Origin: Saprospiraceae bacterium
Lineage (GTDB): Bacteria > Bacteroidota > Bacteroidia > Chitinophagales > Saprospiraceae
Reading direction: 5' to 3'
Length of the DNA: 17,859 nt
Assembly: GCA_014379065.1 (NCBI GenBank)
Contig: JACMMM010000567.1
Coordinates: 1-17,859 of the forward strand
Of the stretch, positions 5,782 to 13,700 are shown one piece after another. Positions within the stretch are counted from its first letter, which is position 1. Each line of letters opens with the position of its first letter. The position numbers were made by a program, and so were the translations under genes. The notes beneath the pieces were generated by a model. It made no database searches and had not been told where the DNA came from. It was given only the letters and a program-made list of their open reading frames with translations.

Positions 5782-8673
5782 ATGGAAAGACTTCTAAAAC
5801 TCAAAATCGAACTCAAAAATAAACTCGCCGAAGGACTGGACCTCGCCCTGAAATCGCTGGGTGAAGCGCTTGACCCCACTTCGCTGAAGTACAACGATTT
5901 CATCCAGCAGAAAAGCCGCTATACCGCTTACCTGTCGGCCATTATGATAGGTGGAAACTCGCCTGCCGATCTGGATCGGGTCTATAATGCCATTTCTCAT
6001 GCTTATCTGCTGCTCGTTGACACACTCACCCTCAACGATGTAAAGCCGGAAGATCTGCAAACCGGCGCATCCCGCTCCAAACGCGGCGAACTCCTCTACC
6101 ACATCCCCCACGCTATGGAAATGGGCAAAGAACACGCCTGTCGTGTGCGCGTGGCGTATTTACTCGATGTCATTTTTGAGGGCTGGAAAAGGCAGGCAGA
6201 GGACGCGCATCGCCAAATTCGTATCGCGGAGATCATGTCAGTGGAGATGCTTAATCTCCCTCAAAACGAGCCTTTCGCGATCCGGTCCATGACCGAAGTA
6301 GTGCAGTTTCTGGATGCCGACGATTATACGGAATGGCTTTTTTACATCCGCCCCCTTCGGCAAGGTGAGTTTCCGCTCCTGCTGAAAGTGTCGGTCGTGG
6401 AGGTCATCAATGGCCGCGAGGTAAAAAAAGACGTGGTGATTGAAGAACACGTCATCGTCTCTAATGAGGTGCAAGCAGATAGCGCCGATTTTAAAGAAGC
6501 AGGCATTCAGGTTACTTTTCAGCAGGTGGAAAACCCCGTACAGCCCAAGGTCGGCGGGAAGCCTTTCGCGCCCGCGCTCCTGAGAAACCTACGCAGAGCA
6601 GCCCGCCCACTTGCGTTGTTTTTGGCATTCCTGATGTTATCTACTGCTGCTACGTACGCCAGCACGACAAAGTACACCCGCGGGTACTGGTGGGCACGCG
6701 TGCAAGACTCGGAACAAGCCTATGTTGATTTCATCCGGGAATACGACAATGACCCGACCTTCCAGACGACGCCGGAACGCGAAAAATCCTTTTTCCGGCT
6801 GGCAAAAGTGTCGGAAAACCCGCAATTGGTTCGGGAATATGTTGAAAAAATAGATTCTGCTGCAATGGTGCAGGCACACTGGACAATAGTGGTGGATAAG
6901 CTAAAAGCGCTGGAAATCAAGGCCGTAACCTCACTCGCGGCGCAGCCTACGAAGGAAAAGGTGGAGCAATATGTAGCCAACTTCCCAGAAATGAACCTGC
7001 TACCGAAGGTGTTGCATATCATACAAACCCGACCCGAATTGCCTACCGCGGTGCTGCCCGTTCTGGAAAAAGCAGCCGTCCGCCAAATTGGCAATCCGAA
7101 CGTGCAGCCCGTACAGATAAAAATGTACCAACTGAACTTGCCCGCTGGCCGGGCCTCGTTGCAGGAGGAACTGGAAAAACGCCCGGCTCTGAAACAGGAA
7201 GTGGAGCAAGTGAAAGTCAACACCGACGCTGCACAAGAAGAATTGTTTGTCTACACCAAACAGGATTACAAAAAAGCAGGCAAAACCCGGACTACTACCA
7301 ACCCGTATGAAAAAGCTATGCCCCAGGAGCAATTGGTGGAAAACAACAACCGTAACGAGGAAAGGCTGGAAGAAAGACTACCGAACGCCACGGAAAAAGA
7401 TACCGACGGCGACAGTGTGCCCGACAACCAGGACCCTTGCCCGGCACAAAAAGGCACCGTTGATAATAAGGGCTGTCCGCCAGCCGACCGCGATGCTGAC
7501 GGCATAGCCGATGCTAACGACCAATGCCCCGACAAAGCCGGCGAAGCCCGCTGGCAGGGTTGCCCTGATACCGATGGCGACAGCGTACCTGACGACCAGG
7601 ACGCCTGCCCGGAGCAAAAAGGCACTGCTGCCGACAAAGGTTGCCCGCCCGCCGACCGCGATGCCGACGGCGTAGCCGATGCTAACGACAAGTGCCCCGA
7701 CAAAGCGGGTGAATTCCGCTGGCGGGGCTGTCCCGATACCGACGGCGACGGTTTACCCGACAATGAGGACGCTTGCCCGGCACAAAAAGGCTCGGCTGCT
7801 GACAAGGGCTGCCCGCCAGCCGACCGCGATGCCGACGGCATAGCCGATGCTAACGACAAGTGCCCCGACAAAGTTGGCGAAGCCCGTTGGGGGGGCTGCC
7901 CCGATACCGATGGCGACGGTTTACCCGACAATCAGGATGTCTGCCCGGAGCAAAAAGGCACTGCTGCTGACAAGGGCTGCCCGCCAGCAGCCGAGCAGCT
8001 CATTCCTGACGACGGCATGGTCTTCGTTAAAGGAGGCATTTTCCAGATGGGTAGCAATGATAATGAAAATGAAAAACCCGTGCATAGAGTGACTCTGGAC
8101 GATTTTTACATTGGAAAATACGAGGTGACGCAAAAACAGTGGCGTGATATAATGGGCAGCGATCCACTCAGATTGAGTTTCAAAGGCTGCGACAACTGCC
8201 CAGTGGAAAGTGTGAGTTGGGACGAGGTGCAGGAATTTTTGAGAAGATTGAACGCCAAATATCCTGGCAGAAGCTACTGCCTGCCCACCGAAGCGGAATG
8301 GGAATATGCAGCACGCGGAGGTGACCAAAGCAAAGGCTACGAATTCGCGGGCAGCGACAACATAGACGAAGTGGCGTGGTCCACACTCAATTCCGGTGAA
8401 AAAAGCCACGCTATCGGTGGTAAAAAAGCCAATGAATTGGTCCTATTCGACATGAGCGGCAATGTGAGGGAGTGGTGTAGTGATTGGTACGGCTCAGCGT
8501 ATTACAAAATGAACCCTGTTTCCAATCCAAAAGGTCCAGATTCTGGAACCAGTCGTGTTCACCGCGGCGGGTCGTTTCTCAGCGCCAGTTCTAAATGTCG
8601 TGTGGCAGACCGCGGCGAGCTCGAACCTGAAGAAAAGCTCCGATTTGTTGGTTTTCGGCTAGCCCGGCACTAA
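5782..8673 (+). CDS. Receptor-like membrane protein: EAD11-like adaptor, TM, TSP3 repeats, FGE/C-type-lectin domain
   Basis: A protein of 963 residues. About 1-93 form a helical domain whose pattern (QQKSRYTAYL..., glycine turn, helix ending ALLxLVDxL-like) recalls effector-associated domain 11 (EAD11) of Bacteroidota conflict-system proteins. About 100-235 form a beta-rich domain (opening with HIPHAM and a conserved-looking Cys) that I associate, from memory, with the same proteins. TM is at about 277-293, preceded by Arg/Lys, so N-in/C-out is predicted. About 294-530 are helical; 540-735 are three and a half 56-residue units of thrombospondin type-3 repeats (DxDxDG calcium-binding loops with paired Cys); 743-963 are a formylglycine-generating-enzyme/sulfatase-modifying fold (GGIFQMGS ... 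EAEWEYAARGG ... GNVREWCSDWY ... GFRLARH). The Cys pair needed for FGE oxidation seems missing (GGSFLSASSKC), so a lectin-like binding role is more likely. Inferred role: a calcium-stiffened extracytoplasmic sensor that recruits EAD partners inside the cell. Database labels would probably be SUMF1/FGE family protein. Confidence 0.85.
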   Translation: MERLLKLKIELKNKLAEGLDLALKSLGEALDPTSLKYNDFIQQKSRYTAYLSAIMIGGNSPADLDRVYNAISHAYLLLVDTLTLNDVKPEDLQTGASRSKRGELLYHIPHAMEMGKEHACRVRVAYLLDVIFEGWKRQAEDAHRQIRIAEIMSVEMLNLPQNEPFAIRSMTEVVQFLDADDYTEWLFYIRPLRQGEFPLLLKVSVVEVINGREVKKDVVIEEHVIVSNEVQADSADFKEAGIQVTFQQVENPVQPKVGGKPFAPALLRNLRRAARPLALFLAFLMLSTAATYASTTKYTRGYWWARVQDSEQAYVDFIREYDNDPTFQTTPEREKSFFRLAKVSENPQLVREYVEKIDSAAMVQAHWTIVVDKLKALEIKAVTSLAAQPTKEKVEQYVANFPEMNLLPKVLHIIQTRPELPTAVLPVLEKAAVRQIGNPNVQPVQIKMYQLNLPAGRASLQEELEKRPALKQEVEQVKVNTDAAQEELFVYTKQDYKKAGKTRTTTNPYEKAMPQEQLVENNNRNEERLEERLPNATEKDTDGDSVPDNQDPCPAQKGTVDNKGCPPADRDADGIADANDQCPDKAGEARWQGCPDTDGDSVPDDQDACPEQKGTAADKGCPPADRDADGVADANDKCPDKAGEFRWRGCPDTDGDGLPDNEDACPAQKGSAADKGCPPADRDADGIADANDKCPDKVGEARWGGCPDTDGDGLPDNQDVCPEQKGTAADKGCPPAAEQLIPDDGMVFVKGGIFQMGSNDNENEKPVHRVTLDDFYIGKYEVTQKQWRDIMGSDPLRLSFKGCDNCPVESVSWDEVQEFLRRLNAKYPGRSYCLPTEAEWEYAARGGDQSKGYEFAGSDNIDEVAWSTLNSGEKSHAIGGKKANELVLFDMSGNVREWCSDWYGSAYYKMNPVSNPKGPDSGTSRVHRGGSFLSASSKCRVADRGELEPEEKLRFVGFRLARH
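7399..7989 (+). repeat. 168-bp tandem repeats encoding TSP3 motifs
   Basis: Exact 168-base units at 7399-7566, 7567-7734 and 7735-7902, followed by a partial 87-base unit at 7903-7989. Each full unit encodes 56 residues with two calcium-binding TSP3 motifs (DTDGDxxPD and DRDADGxADAND) and paired cysteines. The units are nearly identical at nucleotide level, so copy number could change by recombination or be mis-assembled. Confidence 0.92.
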
Positions 8674-8789
8674 CCTTTGTACTCTTTGTAAGCTTTACCT
8701 TTATTACAAACAATGGAGACAAAGCATGCCCTGTCGACACCCATATCTATTTTAACTGTTTTACCAGACCATGCACACATAAAAGTCAT
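8670..8789 (-). CDS. Possible small protein, 39 residues, tail-overlapping the receptor gene
   Basis: On the minus strand an ATG at 8789 opens a 39-codon frame containing CAWSGKTVKIDMG and ending KAYKEYKG. AGGAGG lies two bases before this ATG, and a second in-frame ATG nine bases on has a wider spacing. The stop codon overlaps the stop of the convergent receptor-like gene (TAA at 8671-8673). The residue mix looks protein-like, including two Cys and alternating basic/aromatic residues at the end, but I do not recognise the family. It could equally be chance in an intergenic gap. Confidence 0.3.
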   Translation of the reverse strand: MTFMCAWSGKTVKIDMGVDRACFVSIVCNKGKAYKEYKG

Positions 8790-9056
8790 TGCCTCCTTCT
8801 GCCCTTTTTGTCGCCGCATAGCCTGATCTGCGCCCCGACTCGGATTTTTTCGATTTGCAAAGCCGCGAACGAACGCTGGCTCGACAGAGTGGTTTTCGGT
8901 CAAACCCTGCGCTATTACTGAGGAGGTGGGCTGGTGGAGTCAGCACGAAATGAACGTAGATTTTCGGCCTGGAGGCTGAAATCTACACGCGTAGCCTTAC
9001 CAATGAACTGAATAATTATTTGATGAAAAATCCTTAATGCAGGCGCGTTCCACAAA
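8674..9056. other. Convergent intergenic gap
   Basis: These 383 bases separate two convergent genes. They hold the possible small minus-strand ORF (to 8789) and a hairpin at 8956-8986. I see no tRNA, CRISPR or promoter array in them and no other credible coding frame. Confidence 0.5.
8956..8986. terminator. Hairpin between convergent genes
   Basis: GTAGATTTTCGGCCT (8956-8970) pairs with AGGCTGAAATCTAC (8973-8986), with one mismatch or bulge and a very short loop. There is no T run after either arm, so it is either a weak bidirectional terminator or a dispersed hairpin repeat. Confidence 0.4.
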
Positions 9057-9737
9057 TCACCGAACCACCAACTGATACCCTTCCCCGTGCACATTGAGAA
9101 TTTCGATTCTGGGCTCCGCAGATAGAAACGTGCGCAGTTTGCTCACATACACATTGAGGCTGCGGCCTTTGAGCATGTCTTCGTCGCCCCAAATACGTTG
9201 GAGGGCCGTGTCGCGACGGATGATACCGTTGTCACTTTCGCAGAAAAGTTGAAGCAGTTTGGCCTCGATGGCGGTGAGTTTTACCATTTCGGGCCCGCCA
9301 TGAAGTTCTCGGGTAGCCACGTCAAAGCGGTAAAGGCCAATTTCATGGACGGCTTTTTCGCTCTGTTTTTGTTGGGTGCTGCTGCGTTTTAGGATGTTGC
9401 GCACACGAAGGTAGAGTTCCTCCATGCTGAAGGGCTTTGTAATATAATCATCCGCGCCGAGGGCTAAGCCACGGATTCGCTCTTCCTTTTGCACGGCCCC
9501 GGTGAGGAAAAGGATGGGAATGTTGGGGTTAAGTTGGCGAATGTCTTCAGCGAGCGAGAACCCGTCTTTAAGCGGCATTTTCACGTCGAGGATGCAGCCA
9601 TCGAATGTGCCGGATTTAAACGCTTTCAGCCCTTCGTCGCCGCTGTGGCGCATGGTGACGGTAAAGTCTTTGGCTTCGAGGTATTCCTTCGTAAGCGGGC
9701 TAAGCGCGAGGTCGTCGTCAACTAGGAGGAGGTGCAT
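9057..9737 (-). CDS. OmpR/PhoB-type response regulator
   Basis: A protein of 226 residues from the ATG at 9737 (MHLLLVDDD). The frame is open upstream to 9791, but those extra codons derive from an intergenic repeat, so the start at 9737 is preferred. The receiver occupies about 1-118, with acidic Asp7-Asp8-Asp9, phospho-acceptor Asp51 (CILDVKMP), Thr79 (FLTGA) and Lys101 (TKPF). A winged-helix DNA-binding domain occupies about 128-226 (LTAIEAKLLQLF ... GRSLNVYVSKLR ... ILNVHGEGYQL), matching the OmpR/PhoB family in length and motifs. No kinase is adjacent, so it is an orphan in this window; the hybrid kinase and Hpt some 3.5 kb away could feed it, but that is speculation. It is divergent from a four-TM gene, and the shared region holds a 10-bp direct-repeat array suitable as a binding site for such a regulator. 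Confidence 0.93.
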   Translation of the reverse strand: MHLLLVDDDLALSPLTKEYLEAKDFTVTMRHSGDEGLKAFKSGTFDGCILDVKMPLKDGFSLAEDIRQLNPNIPILFLTGAVQKEERIRGLALGADDYITKPFSMEELYLRVRNILKRSSTQQKQSEKAVHEIGLYRFDVATRELHGGPEMVKLTAIEAKLLQLFCESDNGIIRRDTALQRIWGDEDMLKGRSLNVYVSKLRTFLSAEPRIEILNVHGEGYQLVVR

Positions 9738-9741
9738 GGTA

Positions 9742-9784
9742 GGTGGATTTGTGGATTCGCTGATTTGGTTATTTGGGGATTCGG
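9742..9784. repeat. GATT-rich short tandem repeat upstream of the response regulator
   Basis: About 9-base degenerate units (GGATTTGT, GGATTCGCT, GATTTGGTT, ATTTGGG, GATTCGG) run up to the regulator start codon. If translated in the regulator frame they give an N-S-T-P-rich leader that is unlike the family N-terminus. The style matches intergenic low-complexity repeats of this phylum. Confidence 0.5.
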
Positions 9785-9843
9785 CGCACAAACATCGGTA
9801 AGCGCGATGGTTTTCAGGTGAAACAATTCAGAATGGCCTCCAA

Positions 9844-9869
9844 TTTTTACACTTTTTTACCTTTTTTAG
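9844..9869 (+). promoter_or_regulatory. Tandem 10-bp array before the four-TM gene
   Basis: TTTTTAC at 9844-9850, TTTTTAC at 9854-9860 and TTTTTAG at 9863-9869 give a 10- then 9-base period. The end of the second unit with its extra C (9861) is 43 bases before the GACCTTTG box at 9905. The array lies between the divergent response regulator and membrane-protein genes, so it could act on both. Confidence 0.5.
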
Positions 9870-9904
9870 GAATAACACCCAACCAAGCTATTACTTATAC
9901 GACA

Positions 9905-9912
9905 GACCTTTG
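9905..9912 (+). promoter_or_regulatory. GACCTTTG -7 box of the four-TM gene
   Basis: GACCTTTG matches the Bacteroidota -7 consensus TAnnTTTG except for its first base. It recurs in the same setting before the two following genes. Transcription would start a few bases downstream, leaving a short leader before the ATG at 9931. Confidence 0.5.
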
Positions 9913-9930
9913 AGTCTGAAATTAACTGTG

Positions 9931-10485
9931 ATGACAAATTTTTCACCCCCACCCTTTTTTTTAAAAATCGCCACAGGCAGGAATGTGTTCCTGTTCTTCG
10001 TGCTTTTCATCGCTTTCTCGGGCTTTATTATGCCTTCTATGGAAGAGGATATCAAGGCACTTTCTGGCGGCGTGGGGGTCATAGATTTAGAGTTTTTTTA
10101 TTCCCCGCAAAAAGCGCTATTCATGTTGAGCGCTTATGGGCCGGAGGGTATTCACCTGTACCTCATTGCTCAATGGACGGTGGATTTGATTTTCCCTTTA
10201 ATTGGATGTTTCCTGTTTGCCACCGGTTTGCTCTGGTTAGGCGCTAAGCGCTGGTGGTGGCTGGGCTTGCTGTTACTCTCTGCAGACTGGATAGAAAATG
10301 TTTTCATTACGATCCTCCTCATGCAATACCCCGATTTTTCTCCAACAGTCGCCATGGGTAGTTGCTTTTTTACCTCGCTTAAATGGGCGACGGTCTTTTT
10401 TTCCAACGGGCTTATCCTGTTTCACGGCGGGAAGAAATTGCTGGCGCTTCGTAAGATCCGGGTGGCAGAGCGCAGCATTCTGTAA
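9931..10485 (+). CDS. Four-TM integral membrane protein, function unknown
   Basis: A protein of 184 residues from the ATG at 9931; a TTG seven codons upstream overlaps the -7 box and is rejected. Hydrophobic segments lie at about 18-36, 76-104, 108-131 and 143-165. Between the first two is a loop with DLEFFYSPQKA and an Ala/Gly-rich stretch. Polar residues inside or near membrane segments (Gln81, Asp85, Asp119, Glu122, Asn123 in QWTVD and ADWIEN) look conserved and could be functional. It has no signal peptide distinct from TM1 and no domain I can name. It is divergent from the response regulator and separated from the giant secreted protein downstream by a 17-bp palindrome. A link to the regulator is suggested only by position and the shared array. 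Base composition is like that of its neighbours. Confidence 0.85.
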   Translation: MTNFSPPPFFLKIATGRNVFLFFVLFIAFSGFIMPSMEEDIKALSGGVGVIDLEFFYSPQKALFMLSAYGPEGIHLYLIAQWTVDLIFPLIGCFLFATGLLWLGAKRWWWLGLLLLSADWIENVFITILLMQYPDFSPTVAMGSCFFTSLKWATVFFSNGLILFHGGKKLLALRKIRVAERSIL

Positions 10486-10504
10486 GAGCCGTTTGTGCAA
10501 AGGT

Positions 10505-10539
10505 AACTTAGGTGGCAACTTGAAGTTGCCACCTAAGTT
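10505..10539. terminator. 17-bp perfect palindrome after the four-TM gene
   Basis: AACTTAGGTGGCAACTT (10505-10521) is exactly reverse-complementary to 10523-10539, with one G in the centre. It is 20 bases after the stop. There is no T run, so either it terminates weakly or it is a repeat; its one-base centre is like that of the palindrome at 1-59. Confidence 0.5.
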
Positions 10540-10571
10540 CACGCTGAGTGCTTCATGATTTAGTTAAAACT

Positions 10572-10626
10572 TTGAGTAAATTATCTCAATGTATTGAGTA
10601 ATTTATCTCAGTGCATTGAGTATCTC
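10572..10626. promoter_or_regulatory. 22-bp tandem operator-like repeats with TTGAG/CTCAA half-sites
   Basis: Two 22-base units (10572-10593 and 10594-10615) and a partial third (10616-10626). Each unit has TTGAG, an 8-base AT-rich spacer (TAAATTAT or TAATTTAT), then CTCAA/CTCAG, forming a dyad. The CTCAA at the end of unit 1 and the TTGAG of unit 2 form a second dyad around TGTA. Repeated dyads of this kind are typical of operators bound cooperatively. The block lies 104 to 158 bases upstream of the -7 box of the giant protein gene. Confidence 0.6.
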
Positions 10627-10670
10627 GCGGGTTTTGAGCCAATCCAAAACTTGTAAATCACACGCTCAAC

Positions 10671-10687
10671 TTTTACCCTTTTTTACC
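10671..10687 (+). promoter_or_regulatory. Tandem 10-bp array before the giant secreted protein gene
   Basis: TTTTACC at 10671-10677 and TTTTACC at 10681-10687, period 10 bases. The array ends 42 bases before GACCTTTG at 10730, the same geometry as at 9844 and 16951. Confidence 0.5.
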
Positions 10688-10729
10688 TTTCTTGAAACCC
10701 GCTTAAACCTCGGCCCCTCCGTGGGCCAA

Positions 10730-10737
10730 GACCTTTG
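10730..10737 (+). promoter_or_regulatory. GACCTTTG -7 box of the giant secreted protein gene
   Basis: GACCTTTG lies 40 bases before the ATG at 10778, consistent with a TAnnTTTG-class -7 element and a leader of about 35 bases. Confidence 0.5.
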
Positions 10738-10777
10738 TCGCAGATTTTTTTTCATTCACACACAAATCTGTTTCGAC

Positions 10778-13700
10778 ATGGTCTCGAAATTTTTGAAAAC
10801 CAGCTTCCTGTTCGGCCTGCTCTTTTTGGCTGCCTCGGCTTTTGCTCAGCCCGTACAGATCAGCGTCGCCATCGCGCCGCCCTACCCTGTCCACTTAGAG
10901 GACTACGCCCAATTGAAAGGGCAAATCATCGTCTCGTTGGTCAACACCAGCCAGACGTTTTTGCAGCTCCGCCTCGCGCCTTCCGTAAAGGGGCAAAACG
11001 GCGTTTCTGCCACCTTAAAACCCGGTTACCGACCGGCCACACCGCTCACGCTCGGGCCTTTGGAAACCAAAGTGCTCACCGGAGCGCAGTTGCAGTCCCT
11101 GAACATGGGCCTCTCGCTCCAAAACATGGACATCAAAGGCGTGAGCGTCCAGCAGATCATCCGCACGGAGACGTTGCCAGAGGGCATGTACGACCTCTGC
11201 ATCCGGGCATTCGAGTTCAGCTCTAACACCCAACTTTCGAAAGACGGCTTGGGTTGTTCGATGTTCAACATCACTTGGTACGACCCGCCCGTGATCATCA
11301 ATCCCGCCGACAAAGCGCAGGTGTTGCCCCTTACCCCGCAGTTCCTGAACATCGGCTGGACGCCCGCTGGCTTGGGCGGCATCACCCGTTACCGCCTGTT
11401 GATGATGGACATGACGGCCAACGGACTGGCAAACCCCAACGACGCCTTCGACATGGGTTTCCCGCCGTTTTTCCAGAAGGAATACCTTATCACACTTGCT
11501 TATCCTTTGAGCTCGGCCGAGCCGCCGCTCACAGTTGGGCATAAGTACGCTGTGCGGGTACAAGCCTATGACCCGCAAGGAAATTTGAAGTTCAAAAATG
11601 ATGGCCGCAGCGCGGTGACGACGTTCACTTATGGCCTGAGTTTCCCTGCAACACCCAGCGGCGGCGGCGGCGGCGGGGTGGACATACCATTTGGCGATTT
11701 ATCCGATGCGCCGCAAGACCCAGTGTTCAACCTGCCCGACCCGAACGACCCATTGGACTGCGCAGCAGCCTTTGAGGTGGCAATGCCTTCATCTGCAACG
11801 CAGTACACCCCCAAAACGGGCGACACGATCTTGATCGGCAAATACAAAATGCGTATCACGAACATCGCTGGCGACGGGGAGATTTACATGGCCTTTTTAA
11901 AAACCAAAGTGAAGGTCCAGTTTGAAAACCTTCAGGTGAACGGTCAAAAACAAGCCTACGGCAGCAGTAAGGCCTGGGTAAAAATTGACAATACAAATCT
12001 CGTAGAGCAAGCGATGGCAAACGACCCGACAGGTACGCTCACGAATGTAAAAGTCAAGGAGATCAACGATTATATCAACAACGGCAACCGCAAGGTGAGC
12101 AAGTTCGTCGGCGAGCAAAGCCAGCCAGTTGGCGTACCCTTCGCGCTCGACAATGACAAGAGCCAAAACCTCATTCTGCTCGGCATCATTTTCACGGCCA
12201 CCAAAGCGCAAGCCAACGTGGTGTTCGGGATGCCTATACAGGAAGCTATGAACAACGACTGGCTCCAACTTGGTAGCAAGGGTGTAGGTATCCGCCCCAA
12301 TGGTTTTGGCCTGGAGGCTGGGAAAATATCGTTGGCGTCCGACAAGAGTATTGCCATTACAGATAAGACCAGCATGGTTTTCAAAGGTGGATCAGACAAT
12401 ACTTTTTTGGAATTTGACTGCAAAGGCATCAAAAAAGTGCAACTTAAAGGCGGATTTGAATTCTCTCGCGATCTTGTGCTGCCACTCGATGCGCAATCGA
12501 AGACCGTAGCGGGACCGACGAAACTCGCCGCCAATTTCACGGCTACTGTGGGCCACGCGCTCAACTGGACAGCTGAAGCCACCATGTCGCATCCCAAATT
12601 CGCTTTGCCGAAATTGGAAGATATCGTGTTCTCCGCCAACGGCTTGTACATTGACCAATCCGATGTGGCGAGTGTGGCTGGCATGCAATTCCCTGCCAAC
12701 CACCCTAAGAAAAATCAAAACGCCAACGCCCAAAAAACCTGGAAAGGCGTGTACCTCGGCACTTGTTCGATCATCATGCCTTCCTGGATGAAGGGCAAAA
12801 ACGATGCAGCCATCGGCGTGCTGGATTTGAAAGATTTGCTGATGGACAAGACCGGACTTTGGGTCAAAGTTTCCAAAATTGGTGAATTGGTAAAAATCGG
12901 TGACGGCAGCCTCGCGGGCTGGGGCTTTTCGATTGACACCATGCGGCTGGAGGTCCAGTCCAGCCAATTGGCAGGCGGTGGTCTCGGCGGCAAAATCCGC
13001 CTCCCGATAACCAAGGTTGGACTGGGTTATTCAGCCACTATTTCTAAAGGCGAGAAGGAAGCCAATTTCTCTTTCTCCGTAAAAACAGAGGACGAGGTAA
13101 CGATTGATGCTTTCATTGCAAAGGCAACGCTGCTGCCAAATTCATGGCTCAAAATTGAGAAAGACGGCAACAAATACAAGCCCGAAGCATTGCTGAACGG
13201 TTCGATCACCGTTGGCTGGAAGGAAGACGAAGAGGGCGGGCCTGACCCCGAAACAAATTCCGTGGCTTCTTTCGAATTGCCAACGCTGAATTTTTCGGAA
13301 TTTCACATCCGAAACAATGCTCAGGGAAAACCAGAAATCCTAAGCCTATCCATTCCGTTCGACAACAATAATGCGCCCCAAGACGACCAGTCCAAACTCG
13401 CAGGATTTCCACTCAAATTAGGTGGTATCGAGGTGACGACACAGGGTCAACCCAAACTCGCCTTCGGCCTCGACATCACGCTCAGCAAGGGCGAGACGGG
13501 CAAAAACGGCCTGTCGGGTAGCGCCGGTTTTAGCATCTACGGAAAATATGACGATGCTCAAAAACTCTTTGTGTACGACCATACGGAACTAGATTCCATC
13601 GGCATAGACATGGACATTTCCGTTGCCAAAGTGCAGGGAAGTCTATGGATGTACAAGGGCAACTTGGAGTATGGAAATGGTTTCAAAGGCAGCATTTCTG

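Noticed and set aside
7266..7931. A 221-codon minus-strand frame with apparent repeats
   Set aside because: It is the complement of the TSP3 repeat region; its S-G-P-rich repeats simply mirror the tandem DNA repeat.
8673..8743. Active formylglycine-generating enzyme or EgtB-type oxidase
   Set aside because: The intended region is 8008-8673. The copper-binding Cys pair of FGE is not present at the expected GGS(F/Y)-x-C-x4-C position, and no sulfatase gene is nearby.
9738..9791. N-terminal extension of the response regulator
   Set aside because: The added residues come from a GATT-rich intergenic repeat, and the OmpR-family receiver normally begins at the MHLLLVDDD start.
10616..10777. Upstream start (TTG at 10616) for the giant protein
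   Set aside because: The extension overlaps operator repeats, the T-rich array and the -7 box, and it would bury the signal peptide that begins at 10778.
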